From Deinococcus aetherius (GTDB taxonomy: Bacteria > Deinococcota > Deinococci > Deinococcales > Deinococcaceae), in NCBI RefSeq assembly GCF_025997855.1, contig NZ_AP026560.1, forward strand, positions 2,937,501 to 3,001,500: a DNA stretch of 64,000 bases, read 5' to 3'. Both the position numbers and the translations under genes were made by a program. Positions 26,168 through 39,301 of this stretch are shown piece by piece. The notes under the pieces were generated by a model. The model saw only the letters and a program-made list of their open reading frames with translations. It searched no databases and was not told the origin of the DNA. How positions within the stretch are numbered: position 1 is the stretch's first letter; the number at the start of each line of letters is the position of its first letter.

Positions 26168-26425
26168 TCAGCGCCCCGGGCGTCCCGTGTTCTCCGGCCG
26201 CTCGTCGAGGGCGATGCTCGCCGTCAGTACCACCTGATCGCCGCGCTGCTCGACCTCCACGTTGCTGTTCCCGGCGGGGAAGTACCGCCGCACGACCTCC
26301 AGCAGGTCGTTTCTCAACGCGTCCACCTTGCCGGGAGGAATCTGCGCGCGGTCGTAGGCGAGGACGAGTTCGAGGCGGTCCTTGAGCGTCTCCTTGCTGC
26401 GCTTGCCCCTGAGCCACGAGAACAT
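26168..26425 (-). CDS. minE: Cell division topological specificity factor MinE
   Basis: An 85-residue MinE. It begins with the amphipathic membrane-contact segment 'MFSWLRGKRSKETLKDRLEL' and continues with the MinD-binding helix and topological domain ('YDRAQIPPGKVDALRNDLLE', 'VVRRYFPAG', 'QVVLTASIAL'). It stimulates MinD ATPase to drive pole-to-pole or membrane patterning. It follows minD by one base. No minC is present next to the pair. Confidence 0.93.
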   Translation of the reverse strand: MFSWLRGKRSKETLKDRLELVLAYDRAQIPPGKVDALRNDLLEVVRRYFPAGNSNVEVEQRGDQVVLTASIALDERPENTGRPGR

Positions 26426-26426
26426 G

Positions 26427-27227
26427 TCAGGCCCCCCCGAACAGACGGCGCAGCATGGCGATGAACCCCCGGTTCTCTTCCAGATTGGGGTACGGCACGT
26501 CCTCCCCCTTGAGGCGCCGGGCGGTGTCCATAAAGGCCGTTCCTGCCTTCGTCTTGCCGAGCACGGCGGGCTCGCCCACGTTCGTGCTCACCAGGATGCC
26601 CTCGTCCTCGGGAATCACGCCGATGGGCTTGACCCCCAGGATCTCCAGCACGTCCGCCTCGGAGAGCATGTTCCCGCTGGCGACCATCTTGGGCCGCAAT
26701 CGGTTGATCACCAGCCGAATTTCCCGGACCTGCTGGGCTTCGAGCAGCCCGATGATCCGGTCGGCGTCGCGCACCGAGGAGACTTCCGGGTTCACGACCA
26801 CCAGGGCGCCCTCGGCGGGGGCGGCGGCAGTCTTGAAGCCCGACTCGATTCCGGCGGGCGAGTCGATGAGCACCCGGTCGAAGCCCTCCTCCTCGATGAG
26901 TTGCCGCACCGCTGCGCGAAAGACCTCGGCGTCGAGGGCGTCTTTGTCGCGCGTCTGGGAGGCGGGCAGGAGGTAGAGCGTCTCCACCCGCTTGTCGCGG
27001 ATCAGGGCCTGGGAGAGGCGGCACTTGCCCTCGATCACGTCGATCAGGTCGAAGACCACCCGGGATTCGAGCCCCATCACCACGTCGAGGTTGCGCAACC
27101 CCACGTCCACGTCGATCACGACGACCTTTTCACCCAGGCGGGCGAGCGCCGCGCCGATGTTCGCGGTGGTCGTGGTCTTTCCCACGCCCCCCTTGCCCGA
27201 CGTGACCACAATGACCTTGGCATTCAT
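26427..27227 (-). CDS. minD: Septum site-determining protein MinD
   Basis: A 266-residue ParA-type ATPase that places the division site. The deviant Walker A is 'SGKGGVGKTTTTANIG', the switch region is 'VVIDVDVGLRNLDVVMGLE', and the last residues 'NLEENRGFIAMLRRLFGGA' form the amphipathic membrane-targeting helix. The ATG at 27227 is chosen because the protein then begins with 'MNAKVIVVTSGKGG', as in all MinD; TACACT lies 10 nt upstream. Paired with minE only. Confidence 0.94.
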   Translation of the reverse strand: MNAKVIVVTSGKGGVGKTTTTANIGAALARLGEKVVVIDVDVGLRNLDVVMGLESRVVFDLIDVIEGKCRLSQALIRDKRVETLYLLPASQTRDKDALDAEVFRAAVRQLIEEEGFDRVLIDSPAGIESGFKTAAAPAEGALVVVNPEVSSVRDADRIIGLLEAQQVREIRLVINRLRPKMVASGNMLSEADVLEILGVKPIGVIPEDEGILVSTNVGEPAVLGKTKAGTAFMDTARRLKGEDVPYPNLEENRGFIAMLRRLFGGA

Positions 27228-27325
27228 GACGAGGGGCAGTGTAGCAACTCGGCCTGTAGAGGTCGGGGTATCCAGGGACAGGAGACGCAACGGGAGGAGG
27301 CGGCATGAGCAATGGAGAACGCCGT

Positions 27326-27622
27326 TTAGGGCTTGCCGAGGTTGTGAGCAAGGACGGCGAGCACGACGCGGAGCCGCAAACCGGGCAGGGTCTTGGCTTG
27401 AACGGAGCGGACCTGAGCTGCAACCCGTTGAGAGAGGCAGAGTTGTCGGGTGTCCCAGGCCGCGTGGTTGAGAAAGTGGCTGAGGGCCGAGGGGAACTTG
27501 ACACTCGCCCGTTCCGGCAGCAGGTCGAGGAAGACCTCGAAGGATTCCCGGTGCTGCTTGCGAGAAAAGCAGGGCAGGCTGTCAGAATAAAGCTGTCTGG
27601 AACGCTGTTCTTTTGGATACAC
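27326..27622 (-). pseudogene. Probable transposase remnant
   Basis: A 98-codon minus-strand frame. The part 'FEVFLDLLPERASVKFPSAL' followed by 'SHFLNHAAWDTRQLCL' resembles the N-terminal region of DDE transposases of the IS4/IS701 type common in Deinococcus. The last ~25 residues ('LPGLRLRVVLAVLAHNLGK') could be a distant C-terminal piece joined by deletion. There is no DDE core, and terminal inverted repeats were not found. The surroundings (27228-27773) hold no other supported gene, and the local base composition is less GC-rich than its neighbours. Confidence 0.45.
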
Positions 27623-27773
27623 ACCCCACTATGGGGCCATAAACGCGTTCCACACGTCATTTTTCAAATCTGCAACATGTCAGGAGTGGCTAGTGGACGG
27701 CGGAAAATGCTCTCCCCGTCCCCCATGGCGTGAAAACGAAAGGTGGGCAAGGCGTGCCCCCACCCACTCACCC

Positions 27774-28877
27774 TCAGTTGCTCGCCGCCAACTGCTCCCG
27801 CCGCTGACGCTCCAGTTGCGCCTCGCGCGTGAGGTGCCAGCGGGCGAGGTCGGAGGCCGCCTCGCGGATGATCGCCTCGGCGTGGGGCAGGGCGTCGCGG
27901 CGGCTTTGCAGGTTGCGGCTCACGATGGCGGTAAGGTCGTCGAGGTTGTAGAGGTGGGCGCCCGGCACGCCCGAGATGTCGGGGTCGAGGATGCGCGGCA
28001 CGCTGATGTCGATCAGGAACATCGGGCGACTGGGGCGGTCCTCCAGGGCGGTGCGAACGCCCTCGCCGTGGAGGACGTGGTGGGGTGCGGCGCTCGACGC
28101 GATGACCACGTCGGCCTCGGGCAGAACCTCGTGGAGGTACTCGACGGCGCAGACGCGGCCCCCCACCTTCTCGGCAAGCTGGCGGGCGCGGGCCTCGGTG
28201 CGGTTGACGACGATCACGTCGCGCACCCCCGCCGCACGCAGGTGGGTCAGCGTCAGCTCGGCGGTCTCGCCCGCGCCGATGATCAGGGCGGTGCGGCTCG
28301 TGAGGTCGCCGAGGGCCGCCTGCGCGAGTTCCACGGCGGCGCTCGACACGCTGACCACCTTGTCGCTCAGGCCCGTCTCCGCGCGCACCCGCTTCCCGGC
28401 GGCGAGGGCGCCCTGGGCGATCTTGTTCAGGAGCTTGCCGCCCGGGTGACGTTCAGAGGCGGCCTGCCAGGCCCGCTTGACCTGCCCCTGGATCTGCGTC
28501 TCGCCGATCACCAAGCTGTCGAGCCCGGCGGCGACCCGGTAGAGGTGGGTGACGGCGGCGTCCCCCCGGTACACGTACAGGTACTCGTCCAGGCTGTCGC
28601 CCCAGGCGTCCTCGAAGGCGCGCACGGGATCGCCGCACAGCCCCGTGAGGTAGACCTCGGTGCGGTTGCAGGTGGCCAGAAGCATCACCCCGGCGGCGTG
28701 GCGGGAGAGCGTGGCCAGAATGGCAGCCTCGTCGCTGGCGCGCACGGCGGCACGCTCGCGGACCTCGACGGGGGCCGTCTGGTGGTTCAGGCCCACCACC
28801 GCGAAGTCGAGGGGGGCCGGGTGCGCCGCCCTGGGCCGAGCGAGGAAGGCGCGGGCGGTCGGGCAGGCGAGCGTCAC
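27774..28877 (-). CDS. hemA: Glutamyl-tRNA reductase
   Basis: A 367-residue GluTR, the NADPH enzyme that reduces Glu-tRNA to glutamate-1-semialdehyde and commits carbon to tetrapyrroles. The catalytic domain has '[19 protein letters not shown]' and the nucleophile Cys in '[13 protein letters not shown]'. The NADPH domain has '[16 protein letters not shown]'. The usual C-terminal dimerisation helices are short here: GluTRs are usually over 400 residues, and this one ends at 'REQLAASN'. The GTG at 28877 overlaps the sirC stop (GTGA), so the two are co-translated. Confidence 0.93.
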   Translation of the reverse strand: MTLACPTARAFLARPRAAHPAPLDFAVVGLNHQTAPVEVRERAAVRASDEAAILATLSRHAAGVMLLATCNRTEVYLTGLCGDPVRAFEDAWGDSLDEYLYVYRGDAAVTHLYRVAAGLDSLVIGETQIQGQVKRAWQAASERHPGGKLLNKIAQGALAAGKRVRAETGLSDKVVSVSSAAVELAQAALGDLTSRTALIIGAGETAELTLTHLRAAGVRDVIVVNRTEARARQLAEKVGGRVCAVEYLHEVLPEADVVIASSAAPHHVLHGEGVRTALEDRPSRPMFLIDISVPRILDPDISGVPGAHLYNLDDLTAIVSRNLQSRRDALPHAEAIIREAASDLARWHLTREAQLERQRREQLAASN

Positions 28878-29455
28878 GCGGCTCCCCCGGCGGTCCCCGC
28901 CACGGGCAGACCGAACGCCACGCGGATGTCGGCGCGTAGGGCCTCCAGGGCGCTCTCGCGGGCGGCGAAGGGCAGACCCAGGGCCTCCTCGCGCCGCGCG
29001 GCCCAGCCGTCCACGGTCCCCGGCTCGGGGAGCAGCGCGGCGATCCTCTCGCGCAGGGCCTGTGCCAGCATGGGCAGTTCGCGCCCGGTGCTCACCGCCA
29101 CCTGCACGCCCCCCCGCTCCACGGCGGCGGGGAAGCGCAGGGTGCCCCGCGCCGCGTCGCCCGCATGGTTGACGAGCACCCCGGCGGCGCGGGCGTCCCC
29201 GGTCACGGCGTCGTTCACGTCCTCGCTGTCCGTGGCGGCCACGGCCACGCGCACCCCCTCCAGGTCGGCGGGGCGGTAGGGACGGCGCTCGGCCCGCACG
29301 GGGAGCGCCCTGAAGTCGGGGTGGAGGTCGGGCGCGACGACCGTGACGCGCAGCCCGGCGTCCAGCAGCGTCCGCGCGCGGCGCAGGGCCACCGCCCCGC
29401 CCCCCACCACCAGGGCCGGTTCGTCGCGCAGATTGAGGAGGGCCGCCAAACTCAT
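28874..29455 (-). CDS. Precorrin-2 dehydrogenase / siroheme-type N-terminal domain protein
   Basis: A 193-residue protein matching the N-terminal (SirC/Met8) domain of siroheme synthase. The NAD-binding start is '[20 protein letters not shown]', then '[12 protein letters not shown]', '[17 protein letters not shown]' and '[20 protein letters not shown]'. It would oxidise precorrin-2 to sirohydrochlorin, the step after the CobA activity of the upstream gene. Whether it also chelates iron is unknown. Starts at 29455 or 29467 are both possible. Operon order is cobA-hemD, this gene, hemA. Confidence 0.87.
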   Translation of the reverse strand: MSLAALLNLRDEPALVVGGGAVALRRARTLLDAGLRVTVVAPDLHPDFRALPVRAERRPYRPADLEGVRVAVAATDSEDVNDAVTGDARAAGVLVNHAGDAARGTLRFPAAVERGGVQVAVSTGRELPMLAQALRERIAALLPEPGTVDGWAARREEALGLPFAARESALEALRADIRVAFGLPVAGTAGGAA

Positions 29456-29596
29456 GGGGCGCAGCATAGCGCCTGGGGGGAGGGGCGGGCGTCCCCGACC
29501 GAACGGTAAGAAATGCGGCGTGGACGGCATTTTTTGATCCTCACGCCTCTCCCGGAGGCGCGGTTTGGGGACCGTTCCGGGGGGAGCGGCGTGTCC

Positions 29597-31132
29597 TCAA
29601 CCCTCGCGCCCCACGCCCGCCTCCCCGGCCACGGCCCGCTCCGCCGCGTCCGCCAGAGCCTCCAGGGTGGGGGCGGCGGCGACCGTCACGCGGGTGAAGC
29701 CCGCCCGGCGAGCGGCGTCGGCGGTCTGGGGGCCCATCGCGGCGACGGCGAAGTCGGTCCCGGCGAGGGCCGCGAGGTGCCGGGCCGCGCTCCCCGAGGC
29801 GAGGGTTACCACGTCGGCGGCCCGCAGGCGGTTCATCTCGTGCTCGCCGGGCCGGGCGGGCTCGGTGCGGTAGAGTTCGGCACGCTCGTAGCGCAGGCCG
29901 CGCGACTCCAGCTCATGCTCCAGATCGTCCTCCGCGACCTGGCTGGTGAGGTGCAGGGCCACGTCGCCGGGCCCGCCGGGCAGTTCAGCCCCGAGGTGGA
30001 CGGCGCCGGGGGTGGACGGCACGAAGTCGGCGCGCACCCCGCGTTCCGCCAGCGAGCGGGCGGTGCTGGGGCCGACCGCCGCCACCCGCACGCCCGCGAG
30101 ATGCCGCGCGTCGAGACCCAGCCGTTCGAGGTGGGTGAAGAGGGCCGACGCGGCCTGGTTGCTCGTCAGCAACAGCCAGGCGACTCCCGACAGGTCGCAC
30201 AACCGGGCGTGCAGCTCGGCCTCGTGCCCGGTCCCGGCGAAGCGGATCAGGGGCACCTCCAGCACCGAGGCGCCCCGGGCGCGCAGCAGGTCGGTGAGGG
30301 CGCTTGCCCCGTCGCGGGTGCGGGTCACGGCGACGCTGCGGCCCGCCAGGGGGCCCCCGAAGCCCGGCCCCACGTCGAACCAGCGCAGGGTGCCCCGCAG
30401 CCGGGCGACCTCGCCGACCACGGTGACGGCAGGCGCCTCCAGCCCGGCCTCGCGGACGGCCCGGGCGATGGTCGCCAGCGTGCCCGTCGCCACCCGTTGC
30501 TGGGGTGTAGTGCCCCACTGGACGGTGGCGGCGGGGGTCTCCGGCGCCCGGCCCGCCTGGATCAGGTCGGCGCTGATCTGATCGAGGTTGCGCACGCCCA
30601 TCAGCAGGACGAGCGTGTCCACCCCGGAGAGCCGCTCGTAGTGGGCGCCCCCCTCCTTCGTGTTGCCGGTGAGCACGGCAAAGGAGCGGGCGGCCTCGCG
30701 GTGGGTGACGGGAATCCCGGCGTAGGCGGGAGCCGCGATGGCGCTCGTCACGCCCGGCACGACCTCGAAGGCGATGCCCGCGAGCGCACACGCCTCGGCC
30801 TCCTCGCCGCCGCGCCCGAAGACGAACACGTCCCCGCCCTTGAGGCGCGCGACCCGCTTCCCGCCGTCCTCCAGCGCCTTGCGCACGATCAGGTCGCTGA
30901 TCTGCTCCTGGGAGATGTACTCGGAAAAGCCCTTCTTGCCCACGTAGATCGTCTCGGCCTCCGGGCAGTGGCGCAGCAGGTCCGGGTTGGCGAGGTAGTC
31001 GAAGAGCACCACGTCCGCCCGCCGCAGGGCCTCCACCCCGCGCACGGTGATCAGCCCCGGATCGCCCGGCCCCGCCCCGATCAGGGACACGAACGCGCGC
31101 GGGGGCGAGACGGGGGCCACGGAGTCGGTCAT
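29597..31132 (-). CDS. Fused uroporphyrinogen-III C-methyltransferase / uroporphyrinogen-III synthase
   Basis: A 511-residue fusion. Residues ~10-255 are CobA/SUMT, with '[16 protein letters not shown]', '[20 protein letters not shown]', '[20 protein letters not shown]' and 'VLLMGVRNL'. Residues ~265-505 are HemD, with '[18 protein letters not shown]' and '[16 protein letters not shown]'. It closes hydroxymethylbilane to uroporphyrinogen III and methylates it to precorrin-2, so one chain covers two consecutive steps. The downstream gene supplies the third. TAGCCT lies 6 nt before the ATG. Confidence 0.93.
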   Translation of the reverse strand: MTDSVAPVSPPRAFVSLIGAGPGDPGLITVRGVEALRRADVVLFDYLANPDLLRHCPEAETIYVGKKGFSEYISQEQISDLIVRKALEDGGKRVARLKGGDVFVFGRGGEEAEACALAGIAFEVVPGVTSAIAAPAYAGIPVTHREAARSFAVLTGNTKEGGAHYERLSGVDTLVLLMGVRNLDQISADLIQAGRAPETPAATVQWGTTPQQRVATGTLATIARAVREAGLEAPAVTVVGEVARLRGTLRWFDVGPGFGGPLAGRSVAVTRTRDGASALTDLLRARGASVLEVPLIRFAGTGHEAELHARLCDLSGVAWLLLTSNQAASALFTHLERLGLDARHLAGVRVAAVGPSTARSLAERGVRADFVPSTPGAVHLGAELPGGPGDVALHLTSQVAEDDLEHELESRGLRYERAELYRTEPARPGEHEMNRLRAADVVTLASGSAARHLAALAGTDFAVAAMGPQTADAARRAGFTRVTVAAAPTLEALADAAERAVAGEAGVGREG

Positions 31133-31138
31133 GCCGAC

Positions 31139-31144
31139 AGGCTA
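31139..31144 (-). promoter_or_regulatory. -10 box of the tetrapyrrole operon
   Basis: TAGCCT on the minus strand, 6 nt before the ATG at 31132; leaderless-type spacing. Confidence 0.5.
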
Positions 31145-31254
31145 ACCGCCCCGCCGGGGGACAAATGCGGGGAGAAGCAAAAAATGCCCCCTTCCGGGCG
31201 TGACGGGAGCAGAAGAGCGCCACGGCGACCCTCCCCTCCCCACGCCTCCGGCTC

Positions 31255-32442
31255 CTACTCGCCGGAGCGCCGCACGATGAGCGGTCCCGTCGGCCCCAGG
31301 GTCACGCCGGGCCGGGGGGTGGGGTCGCCGCGCACGGGGGTCAGGGGGGGAAGGGCGGCCAGCGCCTCCAGGATGAGGAGGTGGGCGAGGTGCAGGCCCA
31401 GGCACACCCGCTCGCCGCCCCCGAAGGGCAGGTAGGCCCAGGCGGGGGGCGGGGCCTGCCAGCGACACGGGCGGAACGCGTCGGGGCTCTGCCAGAGGCC
31501 GGGGTCGCGGGCGCTGAGGTAGGGGCTGTAGAGGGCCAGGGTGCCGCGCGGCAGGCGCACGCCCTCCCAGGTCAGGTCGCGGGCGAGGCGGCGGCTGCCC
31601 ATCCAGCCGGGGGGAAAGAGGCGCAGCGTCTCCTTGAGGACGGCGGGATGATGCCCCGGCGCGTGCCAGTCGGGGTGGACGGCGAGGTGCCACACCGCCC
31701 AGGCGAGGGCGTGCGTGGTCGTGTCGTGGGCGGCGGCGAGGCTCACCCGCGTCTCCTCCAATCCGCCGGGAAGCGGCGCGAGGAGGGCGAGCAGGTCGTC
31801 GCCGCCACGCGTGAGCCTCTGGTGGGCGAGGCGGCGCAGTTCGGCGTTCACCCGGGCGAAGAGGAGCGGGCGGGGCACGGTGGGGAGGGGAAAGGGCAGG
31901 CGCAGCGGGGCGAGGAAGGCGTGGAGCAGCCCTGGGTCGAACTCCCCGCCGAAGTACGCGGCGTTCAGGAGGCGCAGCACGGCGCGGTCGGCCCAGGCGA
32001 GGGCGTCGAACTCCCCCGCCGGAACGGGGAGCAGGGCCGCACGCACGCGGACGCGCAACCCCTCCAGGTGCCGCCGCCCGAACCCCGGGTTGACCACCTG
32101 CCGCCGGGGGCCGTGGTCGGGCGCGTCGGTCAGAATCACGCCTCCCGAGAGGTACGGCACGACCCGCGAGAAACTGCCCGCGCTGCGAAAGGTCTGAAGG
32201 TCCCCCAGCAGGCGGCGGTTCCAGGCGGGGCTGAACCCCACGACGGCGGGCAGGCCCAGGCGTAGGCGGAAGAGGTCGCCGCCGCCCTCCCGTGCCCGCC
32301 GCGCGCCCTCCTCGACGAGGGGAAGGGGCGCGAGCGCCCAGTCGCGCAGGTGACCGTCCCCAGGGCGGGGGGGCGGCTCGGGCAACGTCTCCAGCCCGCG
32401 CACCTCCGGCCTGAGCACGGGCAGGTTCGACACGGGGCGCAT
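31255..32442 (-). CDS. Cytochrome P450, probable carotenoid hydroxylase
   Basis: A 395-residue soluble P450. The heme-binding loop is 'FGGGERVCLG' (Cys is the axial ligand), the I-helix oxygen motif is 'LAAAHDTTTHALAW', and the K-helix ExxR is in 'ETLRLFPPGWMG'. It is the last gene of the carotenoid run. In D. radiodurans a P450 of the CYP287 family adds the C-2 hydroxyl of deinoxanthin, so the same role is likely here by context. It starts 69 nt after the stop of crtD and has no ferredoxin partner adjacent. Confidence 0.87.
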   Translation of the reverse strand: MRPVSNLPVLRPEVRGLETLPEPPPRPGDGHLRDWALAPLPLVEEGARRAREGGGDLFRLRLGLPAVVGFSPAWNRRLLGDLQTFRSAGSFSRVVPYLSGGVILTDAPDHGPRRQVVNPGFGRRHLEGLRVRVRAALLPVPAGEFDALAWADRAVLRLLNAAYFGGEFDPGLLHAFLAPLRLPFPLPTVPRPLLFARVNAELRRLAHQRLTRGGDDLLALLAPLPGGLEETRVSLAAAHDTTTHALAWAVWHLAVHPDWHAPGHHPAVLKETLRLFPPGWMGSRRLARDLTWEGVRLPRGTLALYSPYLSARDPGLWQSPDAFRPCRWQAPPPAWAYLPFGGGERVCLGLHLAHLLILEALAALPPLTPVRGDPTPRPGVTLGPTGPLIVRRSGE

Positions 32443-32511
32443 TCTGGCACGGGCAGGGAGGGGCGAAGTTGGGCAAAAGGAACGGTTCCGGTCGCGCTGG
32501 AGGGCGGGTAG

Positions 32512-33950
<1,439 letters not shown>

Positions 33951-33954
<4 letters not shown>

Positions 33955-35053
33955 TGCTCGTACTCCCGGCCCTTCCACCCCACCTGGCGGCGCAGGCCGT
34001 GCAGGTACACGGGGAGGGCGAGCAGGGGCGTGACCGGGCTCAGCAACCCCTCGGCGAGGTCGGCGGGGCGACGGCGCCCGGTGACGAGGCTCACGAGGGG
34101 GCGCTCGACCAGCCCGGCGGCGCGCAGGGCGTAGAGCCAGCGGGCACGGCGGGCGGGGAGGAACCAGGGCAGCGTGTACACGGCGAGGTGCCACAGGATG
34201 GAGGCGGCGAGCAGGAGGCGCGAGCGCAGATGTACCCGGTAGACGTTCTTGCCGAAGCCCGCCACCGAGGCCGGGTAGCTGCGGTACATCCGCACCTCCA
34301 TCAACTCGCCCGCCAGCGCGAGGGCCAGCCGCCCGCCCCGCTCCTTGAGGCGCTGCCCGAAGATCACGTCCTCCAGCACCTCGTCCCGCACCAGGGCGTG
34401 CCCGCCCACCCGCTCGTAGGCCGCCCGGCGAAAGGCCATCAGTTGCCCGTTCGCCGCGCTCGCCGCCGGGAAGGGCAGACGCACCCCCGGCGCGGGCAGC
34501 AGGGTCAGCAGCACGACCTCGACCAGGGGGGTGATGAGCCGCTCGCCCGGCGTCACGTTGCGCTGACGCGGCCACACGCTCAGCAGATCCACGCCCGAGT
34601 GCGCCAGCTCCCACAGCACTGCCCCCAGCGCCCCCGGCTTCCAGCTCACGTCCGCGTCGGTGAAGATCAGCACGTCGCCCGTCGCCGCCCGCGCGAGCTG
34701 CTGGCAGGCCCACGGCTTGCCGTGCCACCCGGGGGGCAGCCCCTCCCCGGGCAGCACCCGCGCGCCCGGCACCCCCCCGCACAGGCGCCTGGCCAGCTCC
34801 CCCGTGCCGTCGCGGCTGCCGTCGTCGAGCACCAGCACCTCGTGGGCCCCCTGGGCGAGCACGCCGGGAAGGGTATGAACGAGGTTGTGCGCCTCGTCGC
34901 GGGCGGGGATCAGGATGGAGACGCGCGGGCCACCCTGTGGCAACGGGCGGGGCCGCAGCCGGGGGAAGGTCAGGGCGTTCAGGAGGAACACCGCCGCCTT
35001 GTAGGTGAAAAAGCCCCGCGTGACGTTGCGGTAGGCCCGGGCGAGCCCCCGCC

Positions 35054-35057
<4 letters not shown>
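33951..35057 (-). CDS. Family 2 glycosyltransferase (CruC-like by context)
   Basis: A 368-residue GT2 enzyme with two C-terminal membrane segments. Nucleotide-sugar binding shows as '[14 protein letters not shown]' and '[19 protein letters not shown]'. The metal DxD is in '[14 protein letters not shown]', and the acceptor-side ED is in '[18 protein letters not shown]'. It sits between an acyltransferase and crtD with GTGA overlaps on both sides. By analogy with the CruC/CruD pair of green sulfur bacteria, it may glycosylate the hydroxyl created by CruF. Confidence 0.85.
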
Positions 35058-35706
<649 letters not shown>

Positions 35707-35710
<4 letters not shown>

Positions 35711-36723
35711 GCCCGCCCCCCGCGCATCGCCCGCGCCAGGGCCAGCCCCGCCAGCATCGCCGCCAAGGTCACGCCCGCCTCCGCGTACCGCCCGACGAGC
35801 ATCAGCCCGCCCGGCAGGAAGAAGGTCTCGACCGGGTAGGCGACCCCGAAGGTCAGGCGGGAGAGGTCGGACTGGGGGGCGTGCTCGGCGGTGGCGGGTC
35901 CCAGGTGCGCGGCCACCCGGCCCGCCGCCCGTTCCTGCATGGGCAACCCCCAGGCTTGCCGCCTCGACCCGAACGTTCCCGGGCTCAGGCGGGTCAAGGC
36001 CCAGGCGAGCCCCGTCCCCACCGCCCACCACCCCAGGAAGTTCTGGAGGGGCGCCCCCGCCCACAGCGGCGCCGGGTCGCTCCAGCGCCAGTACCCCTGC
36101 GCCGTCATCAGCGGCTCCAGGCCCACGTCCCAGGCCACCATCAGGACCCCGGCCAGCCACGCCCGGCCCTCCGCGAGGAGCGTCGCGGCGAGGGTCAGGG
36201 CGAACCAACCCAGCGGCACGATCAGGGGCACCCCGAGGAGGGTGGGGGCGGGGGCGCCCGCGTAGGAATACACGCCGAAGGGAAAACCCGTGCGGCTCCC
36301 GAGCAATTCCACCCCCAGCCCCACCGCGAAGGCGAGCGCTGCCATCACCAGCGCCCGCCGCGCCCCCGCCCGCTCCCAGGCGTAGGCGAGGGCCGAGGCG
36401 AAGAGGGCCCCGGTGCTGAGCAGCGCGAGAAGGGAAAAGCCCTCCGGCCACAGCGGCACGGGCACCTTGAACGCAGCGTACAGGACCAGCCAGAGCATCC
36501 AGGGCCGCGTCTGCCCCGCCAGGGCGGCGCCCCTCTCCCGCACGGTCCCGGCGAAATCGCCACGCAGGGCGTCTCCCCCCAGCGCGAGCAGCCCAGCCAG
36601 GGGCAGACCCAGGGCGATCAGGCCCCATCCGCCCGGCAAACCGTTGATCACCAGCAGGGCACCCAGAAACGCGACGCCCAGCGCGGCGAAGGCCAGCCCG
36701 GAGCGGAGGAGGACGGGGCTCAC
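35707..36723 (-). CDS. cruF: Carotenoid 1',2'-hydratase CruF
   Basis: A 338-residue membrane protein with about eight helices, of the CruF (DUF422) family that adds water across the 1',2' bond of carotenoids. Family marks are '[19 protein letters not shown]', '[20 protein letters not shown]', '[19 protein letters not shown]' and '[15 protein letters not shown]', containing the conserved acidic and His/Asn positions. In D. radiodurans the homologue acts in deinoxanthin formation. The GTG at 36723 starts the gene 128 nt after crtO; it is coupled to the acyltransferase by GTGA. Confidence 0.92.
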
Positions 36724-36850
36724 GCGGCCTCCGGGGGAGCAGAGGGCCCGGGGAGGCTTCCGACCAGGTCCGGGGCGCCCACCTCAAAAAACGCGAGGGA
36801 AACGGCCTGAGCCTCCGCCTTCCGCCTTCCGCTTTCTGCCTGCCACCCCC

Positions 36851-38386
<1,536 letters not shown>

Positions 38387-38486
38387 CCGGCCCGAATCCT
38401 GTCACACCGGGGGGGCGGGTAAGGGTCAGGGATACCGCGTTCGCCCCGGAGCGCGAGCAGACAGAACCCCGTGACAGGTCACCCCG

Positions 38487-38492
38487 TACCCT
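38487..38492 (+). promoter_or_regulatory. -10 box of a small membrane protein gene
   Basis: TACCCT, 6 nt before the ATG at 38499. Just upstream lies GTGACAGGTCAC (38471-38482), a perfect GTGAC inverted repeat. Its GTGACAGG half recurs in opposite orientation at 38398-38405, near the crtO start. Confidence 0.45.
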
Positions 38493-38498
38493 GCCTCC

Positions 38499-38690
38499 AT
38501 GTTCGGTCACCGCGTGCCCCCCCACATTGTCCTTGCGCTCAGCGTCCTGTTCGCGCTCCTGTGCGCCGTGCCCGCCGTGCGGTACGGGCTGACGGCGAGG
38601 TGGCTCCCCGCCCTGCTGTGGGGCGCTGCCTCGGTGTGGTTCGCGGTGGACGCGGTTCGGGCGTACGGGTGGAGGCAGAAGAAGTCGTAG
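38499..38690 (+). CDS. Small membrane protein
   Basis: A 63-residue protein with two predicted membrane helices ('IVLALSVLFALLCAVPAV' and 'WLPALLWGAASVWFAVDAV') and a basic C-terminus 'YGWRQKKS'. No family recognised. It has a TACCCT box at leaderless spacing and diverges from crtO. Real-gene status rests on that promoter and on codon bias. Confidence 0.6.
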   Translation: MFGHRVPPHIVLALSVLFALLCAVPAVRYGLTARWLPALLWGAASVWFAVDAVRAYGWRQKKS

Positions 38691-38699
38691 GCGCCGGGC

Positions 38700-39296
38700 T
38701 CAGCTCAGCCGCCTGACCCAGAAGCGCATGGGCTTGGCGGTCTCCCCCGCCTCGCCCACGTCCTGCCAGGTCATGGTGGTCTCCAGGTCGGGGCGTTCGG
38801 TGTAGCCGCGCGCCTGCCAGAAGGCATTCAGCGGGCGGTACCCCTGAGGCTGGGCCGGGTGGTCCGCCGGGCGCCGCACCGCGCAGAAGGCGGTGATCCC
38901 CAGCCCCAGCCGCCGGGCGTGCGCTTCCCGCTCGTCGAAGAAGCGGTGGCCCACCCCGCGCCCCCGGTACTCGGGGAGGAGCACGCTCTCGCCGAGGTAG
39001 AGCACGTCTCCGGGGTCGAACTCGGGGGGCTGGAAGGGGGCGCGCACCTCCTCCGTCTCCTGCGTCAGCGGCACCGCCGTGCTCGCGCCCACCACCCGCT
39101 CCCCGTCGCGGGCGAGGACGACGAGGGCCCCGGGGGCGCCCAGGTACGTCCGCAGGTAACGCTCCTCGTACTCCGCGCTCCCCTCGTACAGGTACGGGAA
39201 GGCGCGAAACACCTCCTGCCGCAGCCGGGCGAGGTCGGGAATCGCCGCGCGCAGCTCGTCCCCGGTGGCGGGGCAGACGGTCAGGGCGTCCGGCAT
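38700..39296 (-). CDS. GNAT family N-acetyltransferase
   Basis: A 198-residue acetyltransferase. The acetyl-CoA loop is in 'LLPEYRGRGVGHRFFDERE' (Arg/Gly-x-x-Gly-x-Gly type), preceded by a strand 'GDVLYLGESVLLP'. The C-terminal 'AFWQARGYTERPDLETTM' is typical of the GNAT fold. The acceptor is unknown. The ATG at 39296 follows TAGGAG. It lies 5 nt after the stop of the SnoaL-like gene and is co-transcribed with it. A longer in-frame extension overlaps that gene and is rejected. Confidence 0.87.
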   Translation of the reverse strand: MPDALTVCPATGDELRAAIPDLARLRQEVFRAFPYLYEGSAEYEERYLRTYLGAPGALVVLARDGERVVGASTAVPLTQETEEVRAPFQPPEFDPGDVLYLGESVLLPEYRGRGVGHRFFDEREAHARRLGLGITAFCAVRRPADHPAQPQGYRPLNAFWQARGYTERPDLETTMTWQDVGEAGETAKPMRFWVRRLS

Positions 39297-39301
39297 GGCT
39301 C

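Noticed and set aside
27693..31435. Long plus-strand open frames (528 and 640 codons) opposite hemA, sirC and cobA-hemD
   Set aside because: Antisense shadows; composition is skewed to Gly/Val/Gln/His and no domain is recognisable.
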